Part shown: in pieces, positions 54,981 to 64,000 of the stretch
Layout of the letters: each line of letters opens with the position of its first letter
Numbering within the stretch: the stretch's first letter is position 1
Position numbers and translations under genes: made by a program
Notes under the pieces: model-generated
Database searches by the model: none
Seen by the model: the letters and a program-made list of their open reading frames with translations, nothing else
What the model was told of the DNA's origin: nothing
Assembly: GCA_032718475.1 (NCBI GenBank)
Contig: JAUCBJ010000759.1
Coordinates: 1-64,000 of the forward strand
Length of the DNA: 64,000 bases
Reading direction: 5' to 3'
Source: Nemertoderma westbladi
Taxonomy: Eukaryota > Xenacoelomorpha > Nemertodermatida > Nemertodermatidae

Positions 54981-57900
54981 TTACCAAACTCTATAGATTT
55001 ACTGACAATTGTTACCCAACTCTAGAGTAGATTTACTGACAATCGTTACCAAACTCTATAGATTTACTGACAATCGTTACCAAACTCTATAGATTTACTG
55101 ACAATCGTTACCAAACTCTATAGATTTACTGACAATCGTTACCAAACTCTATAGATTTACTGACAATCGTTACCAAACTCTATAGATTTACTGACAATCG
55201 TTACCAAACTCTATAGATTTACTGACAATCGTTACCAAACTCTATAGATTTACTGACAATCGTTACCAAACTCTATAGATTTACTGACAATCGTTACCAA
55301 ACTCTATAGATTTACTGACAATTGTTACCAAACTCTGTAGATTTACTGACAATTGTTACCAAACTCTATATATTTACTGACAATCGTTACCAAACTCTAT
55401 AGATTTACTGACAATTGTTACCAAACTCTATAGTAGATTTACTGACAATTGTTACCAAACTCTATAGATTTACTGACAATTGTTACCAAACTCTATAGTA
55501 GATTTACTGACAATCGTTACCAAACTCTATAGATTTACTGACAATCGTTACCAAACTCTATAGATTTACTGACAATTGTTACCAAACTCTATAGATTTAC
55601 TGACAATTGTTACCAAACTCTATAGATTTACTGACAATCGTTACCAAACTCTATAGATTTACTGACAATTGTTACCCAACTCTAGAGTAGATTTACTGAC
55701 AATCGTTACCAAACTCTATAGATTTACTGACAATCGTTACCAAACTCTATAGATTTACTGACAATCGTTACCAAACTCTATAGATTTACTGACAATCGTT
55801 ACCAAACTCTATAGATTTACTGACAATCGTTACCAAACTCTATAGATTTACTGACAATCGTTACCAAACTCTATAGATTTACTGACAATCGTTACCAAAC
55901 TCTATAGATTTACTGACAATCGTTACCAAACTCTATAGATTTACTGACAATCGTTACCAAACTCTATAGATTTACTGACAATTGTTACCAAACTCTGTAG
56001 ATTTACTGACAATTGTTACCAAACTCTATATATTTACTGACAATCGTTACCAAACTCTATAGATTTACTGCCAATTGTTACCAAACTCTATATATTTACT
56101 GACAATTGTTACCAAACTCTATAGTAGATTTACTGACAATCGTTACCAAACTCTATAGATTTACTGACAATTGTTACCAAACTCTATAGTAGATTTACTG
56201 ACAATTGTTACCAAACTCTATAGATTTACTGACAATTGTTACCAAACTCTATAGTAGATTTACTGACAATCGTTACCAAACTCTATAGATTTACTGACAA
56301 TTGTTACCAAACTCTATAGATTTACTGACAATCGTTACCAAACTCTATAGATTTACTGACAATCCTTACCAAACTCTATAGATTTACTGACAATCGTTAC
56401 CAAACTCTATAGATTTACTGACAATTGTTACCAAACTCTATAGATTTACTGACAATCGTTACCAAACTCTATAGATTTACTGACAATCGTTACCAAACTC
56501 TATAGATTTACTGACAATCGTTACCAAACTCTATAGATTTACTGACAATCGTTACCAAACTCTATAGATTTACTGACAATCGTTACCAAACTCTATAGAT
56601 TTACTGACAATTGTTACCAAACTCTATAGATTTACTGACAATCGTTACCAAACTCTATAGATTTACTGACAATCGTTACCAAACTCTATAGATTTACTGA
56701 CAATTGTTACCAAACTCTATAGATTTACTGACAATCGTTACCAAACTCTATAGATTTACTGACAATCGTTACCAAACTCTATAGATTTACTGACAATCGT
56801 TACCAAACTCTATAGATTTACTGCCAATTGTTACCAAACTCTATAGATTTACTGACAATTGTTACCAAACTCTATATATTTACTGACAATTGTTACCAAA
56901 CTCTATAGTAGATTTACTGACAATTGTTACCAAACTCTATAGATTTACTGACAATTGTTACCAAACTCTATAGTAGATTTACTGACAATCGTTACCAAAC
57001 TCTATAGATTTACTGACAATTGTTACCAAACTCTATAGATTTACTGACAATCGTTACCAAACTCTATAGATTTACTGACAATCGTTACCAAACTCTATAG
57101 ATTTACTGACAATCGTTACCAAACTCTATAGATTTACTGACAATCGTTACCAAACTCTATAGATTTACTGACAATCGTAACCAAACTCTATAGATTTACT
57201 GACAATTGTTACCAAACTCTATAGTAGATTTACTGACAATTGTTACCAAACTCTATAGATTTACTGACAATCGTTACCAAACTCTATAGTAGATTTACTG
57301 ACAATCGTTACCAAACTCTATAGATTTACTGACAATCGTTACCAAACTCTATAGATTTACTGACAATCGTTACCAAACTCTATAGATTTACTGACAATCG
57401 TTACCAAACTCTATAGATTTACTGACAATTGTTACCAAACTCTATATATTTACTGACAATTGTTACCAAACTCTATAGTAGATTTACTGACAATTGTTAC
57501 CAAACTCTATAGATTTACTGACAATTGTTACCAAACTCTATAGATTTACTGACAATTGTTACCAAACTCTATAGATTTACTGACAATCGTTACCAAACTC
57601 TATAGTAGATTTACTGACAATCGTTACCAAACTCTATAGATTTACTGACAATCGTTACCAAACTCTATAGATTTACTGACAATCGTTACCAAACTCTATA
57701 GATTTACTGACAATTGTTACCAAACTCTATAGTAGATTTACTGACAATTGTTACCAAACTCTATAGATTTACTGACAATCGTTACCAAACTCTATAGTAG
57801 ATTTACTGACAATCGTTACCAAACTCTATAGATTTACTGACAATCGTTACCAAACTCTATAGATTTACTGACAATCGTTACCAAACTCTATAGATTTACT

Positions 57901-60900
57901 GACAATCGTTACCAAACTCTATAGATTTACTGACAATTGTTACCAAACTCTATATATTTACTGACAATTGTTACCAAACTCTATAGTAGATTTACTGACA
58001 ATTGTTACCAAACTCTATAGATTTACTGACAATTGTTACCAAACTCTATAGATTTACTGACAATTGTTACCAAACTCTATAGATTTACTGACAATCGTTA
58101 CCAAACTCTATAGTAGATTTACTGACAATCGTTACCAAACTCTATAGATTTACTGACAATCGTTACCAAACTCTATAGATTTACTGACAATTGTTACCAA
58201 ACTCTATAGATTTACTGACAATTGTTACCAAACTCTATAGATTTACTGACAATCGTTACCAAACTCTATAGTAGATTTACTGACGATCGTTACCAAACTC
58301 TATAGATTTACTGACAATCGTTACCAAACTCTATAGATTTACTGACAATCGTTACCAAACTCTATAGATTTACTGACAATCGTTACCAAACTCTATAGAT
58401 TTACTGACAATCGTTACCAAACTCTATAGATTTACTGACAATCGTTACCAAACTCTATAGATTTACTGACAATCGTTACCAAACTCTATAGATTTACTGA
58501 CAATCGTTACCAAACTCTATAGATTTACTGACAATTGTTACCAAACTCTATATATTTACTGACAATTGTTACCAAACTCTATAGTAGATTTACTGACAAT
58601 TGTTACCAAACTCTATAGATTTACTGACAATCGTTACCAAACTCTATAGTAGATTTACTGACAATCGTTACCAAACTCTATAGATTTACTGACAATCGTT
58701 ACCAAACTCTATAGATTTACTGACAATCGTTACCAAACTCTATAGATTTACTGACAATCGTTACCAAACTCTATAGATTTACTGACAATCGTTACCAAAC
58801 TCTATAGATTTACTGACAATCGTTACCAAACTCTATAGATTTACTGACAATCGTTACCAAACTCTATAGATTTACTGACAATCGTTACCAAACTCTATAG
58901 ATTTACTGACAATTGTTACCAAACTCTATAGATTTACTGACAATCGTTACCAAACTCTATAGATTTACTGACAATCGTTACCAAACTCTATAGATTTACT
59001 GACAATCGTTACCAAACTCTATAGATTTACTGACAATCGTTACCAAACTCTATAGATTTACTGACAATCGTTACCAAACTCTATAGATTTACTGACAATT
59101 GTTACCAAACTCTATAGATTTACTGACAATCGTTACCAAACTCTATAGATTTACTGACAATTGTTACCAAACTCTATAGATTTACTGACAATCGTTACCA
59201 AACTCTATAGATTTACTGACAATCGTTACCAAACTCTATAGATTTACTGACAATCGTTACCAAACTCTATAGATTTACTGACAATCGTTACCAAACTCTA
59301 TAGATTTACTGACAATTGTTACCAAACTCTGTAGATTTACTGACAATTGTTACCAAACTCTATATATTTACTGACAATCGTTACCAAACTCTATAGATTT
59401 ACTGCCAATTGTTACCAAACTCTATAGATTTACTGACAATTGTTACCAAACTCTATAGATTTACTGACAATTGTTACCAAACTCTATAGTAGATTTACTG
59501 ACAATCGTTACCAAACTCTATAGATTTACTGACAATTGTTACCAAACTCTATAGATTTACTGACAATCGTTACCAAACTCTATAGATTTACTGACAATCG
59601 TTACCAAACTCTATAGATTTACTGACAATCGTTACCAAACTCTATAGATTTACTGACAATCGTTACCAAACTCTATAGATTTACTGACAATCGTTACCAA
59701 ACTCTATAGTAGATTTACTGACAATCGTTACCAAACTCTATAAATTTACTGACAATCGTTACCAAACTCTATAGATTTACTGACAATCGTTACCAAACTC
59801 TATAGATTTACTGACAATCGTTACCAAACTCTATAGATTTACTGACAATCGTTACCAAACTCTATAGATTTACTGACAATCGTTACCAAACTCTATAGAT
59901 TTACTGACAATCGTTACCAAACTCTATAGATTTACTGACAATCGTTACCAAACTCTATAGATTTACTGACAATTGTTACCAAACTCTATAGATTTACTGA
60001 CAATCGTTACCAAACTCTATAGATTTACTGACAATCGTTACCAAACTCTATAGATTTACTGACAATCGTTACCAAACTCTATAGATTTACTGACAATCGT
60101 TACCAAACTCTATAGATTTACTGACAATCGTTACCAAACTCTATAGATTTACTGACAATTGTTACCAAACTCTATATATTTACTGACAATCGTTACCAAA
60201 CTCTATAGATTTACTGACAATTGTTACCAAACTCTATAGATTTGCTGACAATTGTTACCAAACTCTATAGATTTACTGACAATCGTTACCAAACTCTATA
60301 GATTTACTGACAATCGTTACCAAACTCTATAGATTTACTGACAATCGTTACCAAACTCTATAGATTTACTGCCAATTGTTACCAAACTCTATAGATTTAC
60401 TGACAATTGTTACCAAACTCTATAGTAGATTTACTGACAATTGTTACCAAACTCTATAGATTTACTGACAATAATTGTTACCAAACTCTATAGTAGATTT
60501 ACTGACAATTGTTACCAAACTCTATAGATTTACTGACAATTGTTACCAAACTCTATAGTAGATTTACTGACAATTGTTACCAAACTCTATAGATTTACTG
60601 ACAATTGTTACCAAACTCTATAGATTTACTGACAATTGTTAAAAAACTCTATAGATTTACTGACAATTGTTACCAAACTCTATAGATTTACTGACAATTG
60701 TTACCAAACTCTATAGATTTACTGACAATTGTTACCAAACTCTATAGTAGATTTACTGACAATTGTTACCAAACTCTATAGATTTACTGACAATAATTGT
60801 TACCAAACTCTATAGATTTACTGACAATTGTTACCAAACTCTATAGATTTACTGACAATAATTGTTACCAAACTCTATAGATTTACTGACAATTGTTACC

Positions 60901-63020
60901 AAACTCCATAGATTTACTGACAATTGTTACCAAACTCTATAGATTTACTGACAATTGTTACCAAACTCTATAGATTTACTGACAATTGTTACCAAACTCT
61001 ATAGATTTACTGACAATTGTTACCAAACTCTATAGTAGATTTACTGACAATTGTTACCAAACTCTATAGATTTACTGACAATTGTTACCAAACTCTATAG
61101 ATTTACTGACAATTGTTACCAAACTCTATAGATTTACTGACAATTGTTACCAAACTCTATAGATTTACTGACAATTGTTACCAAACTCTATAGTAGATTT
61201 ACTGACAATTGTTACCAAACTCTATAGATTTACTGACAATAATTGTTACCAAACTCTATAGATTTACTGACAATTGTTACCAAACTCTATAGATTTACTG
61301 ACAATTGTTACCAAACTCTATAGATTTACTGACAATTGTTACCAAACTCTATAGATTTACTGACAATTGTTACCAAACTCTATAGATTTACTGACAATTG
61401 TTACCAAACTCTATAGATTTACTGACAATTGTTACCAAACTCTATAGATTTACTGACAATTGTTACCAAACTCTATAGTAGATTTACTGACAATTGTTAC
61501 CAAACTCTATAGATTTACTGACAATTGTTACCAAACTCTATAGATTTACTGACAATTGTTACCAAACTCTATAGATTTACTGACAATAATTGTTACCAAA
61601 CTCTATAGATTTACTGACAATTGTTACCAAACTCTATAGATTTACTGACAATTGTTACCAAACTCTATAGATTTACTGACAATTGTTACCAAACTCTATA
61701 GATTTACTGACAATTGTTACCAAACTCTATAGATTTACTGACAATTGTTACCAAACTCTATAGATTTACTGACAATTGTTACCAAACTCTATAGTAGATT
61801 TACTGACAATTGTTACCAAACTCTATAGATTTACTGACAATATTGTTACCAAACTCTATAGATTTACTGACAATTGTTACCAAACTCTATAGATTTACTG
61901 ACATATTGTTACCAAACTCTATAGATTTACTGACAATTGTTACCAAACTCTATAGATTTACTGACAATTGTTACCAAACTCTATAGATTTACTGACAATT
62001 GTTACCAAACTCTATAGATTTACTGACAATTGTTACCAAACTCTATAGATTTACTGACAATTGTTACCAAACTCTATAGTAGATTTACTGACAATTGTTA
62101 CCAAACTCTATAGATTTACTGACAATTGTTACCAAACTCTATAGATTTACTGACAATTGTTACCAAACTCTATAGATTTACTGACAATTGTTACCAAACT
62201 CTATAGATTTACTGACAATTGTTACCAAACTCTATAGTAGATTTACTGACAATTGTTACCAAACTCTATAGATTTACTGACAATTGTTACCAAACTCTAT
62301 AGATTTACTGACAATTGTTACCAAACTCTATAGTAGATTTACTGACAATTGTTACCAAACTCTATAGATTTACTGACAATTGTTACCAAACTCTATAGAT
62401 TTACTGACAATTGTTACCAAACTCTATAGATTTACTGACAATTGTTACCAAACTCTATAGATTTACTGACAATTGTTACCAAACTCTATAGATTTACTGA
62501 CAATTGTTACCAAACTCTATAGATTTACTGACAATTGTTACCAAACTCTATAGATTTACTGACAATTGTTACCAAACTCTATAGATTTACTGACAATTGT
62601 TACCAAACTCTATAGATTTACTGACAATTGTTACCAAACTCTATAGATTTACTGACAATTGTTACCAAACTCTATAGATTTACTGACAATTGTTACCAAA
62701 CTCTATAGATTTACTGACAATTGTTACCAAACTCTATAGATTTACTGACAATTGTTACCAAACTCTATAGATTTACTGACAATTGTTACCAAACTCTATA
62801 GATTTACTGACAATTGTTACCAAACTCTATAGATTTACTGACAATAATTGTTACCAAACTCTATAGATTTACTGACAATTGTTACCAAACTCTATAGATT
62901 TACTGACAATAATTGTTACCAAACTCTATAGATTTACTGACAATTGTTACCAAACTCTATAGATTTACTGACAATTGTTACCAAACTCTATAGATTTACT
63001 GACAATAATTGTTACCAAGT
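54981..63020. repeat. Satellite 2, right block: 31-bp units (about 258 copies)
   Basis: Same unit as 51214-53446. From 54981 to about 60400 CAATCG units dominate; from about 60400 to 63020 nearly all are CAATTG, and CAATAATTG units with an inserted AAT appear. CCCAACTCTAGAGTAG markers recur near 55016 and 55672. The array ends at TTACCAAG (63020). Confidence 0.97.
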
Positions 63021-63964
63021 TTATATTTTTATTGGCTGATAAATGTAGTAGAAAAAACAAATATTAGGCACGAGACGAGAACACAAAACACGAATACAAA
63101 CACCAAACAATTAAAAACTATACTTTGTTAATCAAGTATTTAGTATTTGATGTATTTAAAATGCTTTATTACGTGAAGGGGCGGTTGCCGGTTGCCTAGT
63201 AATAGGCCAATGAGGGCAGCCCTGCACCGTATATAGGTTTACTGATCTGATTATTGACGTATATTATTATAACAAATAACTAATTTTATTATTAGTCATA
63301 TTTGTTTTAAAGATCTCAAATTATTTTCTTTCTTCTTTCCACAATAACACTGAGAAGAAATAATCTTTTCCCAAACTAACCATTTTTTATTTCCTGAATT
63401 TGGATGTTGTGATATATTGATAAGCCGTAGTTCTCTATGTATAAAAGGACACCTTGGTAATATTTAAGAATTAATTTAATTATAATACTAATTTTTTAAC
63501 GAATATATACTGTAAATATATGTTACAATTTTATCTGCATTGCGGAGGTAATTTATCCCACATTGCTTAAATATATTTACACTATTCCATTCACATGATT
63601 AATTATTGATTAATAAATGTATTAAAGGTAAAGCTGCTTCAGTTAATAACTAACGGTTACCAAGCAACTAAGCAGGTGCTTTAGTATAAATCCACCAATA
63701 ACGATCCGCATTGAAGCTTTGTAAATATTAAGCAAAATTATTTGGATATTAAATTGAAAGATTAAAAATAATTCAGGGATTTAATCTTCAACAAAAACGT
63801 AACAATAATAATAGTCTAAGTAAATTCTATCAGAGGAATTAATCAATGGAAATTAATAACGAATTCCCAATTACTTTCCCTAAATAATTTCTGACGCTGC
63901 GTATATTATGATTACGTTGTCAATTTGCAGCTAAAAACGAATCCTATAATAAATTGATACCGTT
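63021..63964. other. AT-rich unique sequence, no gene recognised
   Basis: No convincing ORF on either strand. It could contain the missing first exon of the EGF-like gene, but I could not identify one. Confidence 0.45.
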
Positions 63965-64000
63965 TGTTCGCGCTTATAGACCTTTATCAGTTTAACCTGC
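63965..64000 (-). mobile_element. Terminus of a further LTR (minus strand, runs off right edge)
   Basis: From TGTTCGCGCTTATAGACC the last 36 bases match the outer end of the copy C LTR (4324 onward) and, in reverse, the LTR end at 20430. This is the 3' end of an LTR whose remainder lies outside the window. The five bases before it are ACCGT or CCGTT, depending on the exact end. Confidence 0.75.

Noticed and set aside
40393-63020. CRISPR-like regular spacing
   Set aside because: All units are contiguous repeats without unique spacers, and the surroundings are eukaryotic transposons.

Overview
This window is AT-rich eukaryotic DNA, almost certainly from an invertebrate animal. The evidence is spliced, phase-consistent host exons, BEL/Pao-type LTR retroelements, a Helitron, a non-LTR reverse transcriptase and very large satellite arrays. 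Abundant TAGGCCTA and TACCGGTA palindromes are a texture I associate with marine invertebrates, but the species cannot be fixed from sequence alone. There are no bacterial operons and no CRISPR arrays.

Layout. (1) 1-5530: the 5' part (LTR, leader, open 713-codon gag start) of a BEL/Pao-like element, copy C, on the minus strand, running off the left edge. (2) 5531-9097: minus-strand exons of a gene with a BEN-like C-terminal domain, an intronic 30-bp tandem repeat, and a decayed coding-like segment. (3) 9098-10697: a 31-bp minisatellite. (4) 10698-12989: mostly non-coding, with a 42-bp LTR stub and a degenerate CACGTG repeat. (5) 12990-31908: two plus-strand copies of the same element family in tandem. 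Copy A (5'-truncated) and copy B (full length, 12.65 kb) share the LTR at 19256-20430. Each carries one long gag-protease ORF from which the reverse transcriptase/RNase H block is missing, and downstream a decayed second ORF of about 500 codons. (6) 31909-35605: a GC-rich coding-like piece, then a Helitron helicase pseudogene. (7) 36468-40333: three phase-compatible minus-strand exons of a secreted, EGF-like, probably GPI-anchored protein, with a small MITE in one intron and a plus-strand 10-residue-repeat ORF in another. (8) 40393-63020: about 22.6 kb of two related satellites (30-bp and 31-bp units), broken by a 4.9-kb block of decayed BEL and LINE pieces and by a 1.5-kb open LINE reverse-transcriptase fragment. 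(9) 63021-64000: unique AT-rich DNA ending in the terminus of another LTR.

How the parts relate. No pathway is visible. The host content is two partial minus-strand genes. The rest records retroelement insertion, LTR-LTR recombination, satellite expansion and CpG decay. The points most worth following are the RT-less BEL family with its unrecognised second ORF, the satellite that expanded inside the 5' intron of the EGF-like gene and switched its unit sequence, and the apparent split of a second BEL-type gag by that satellite.
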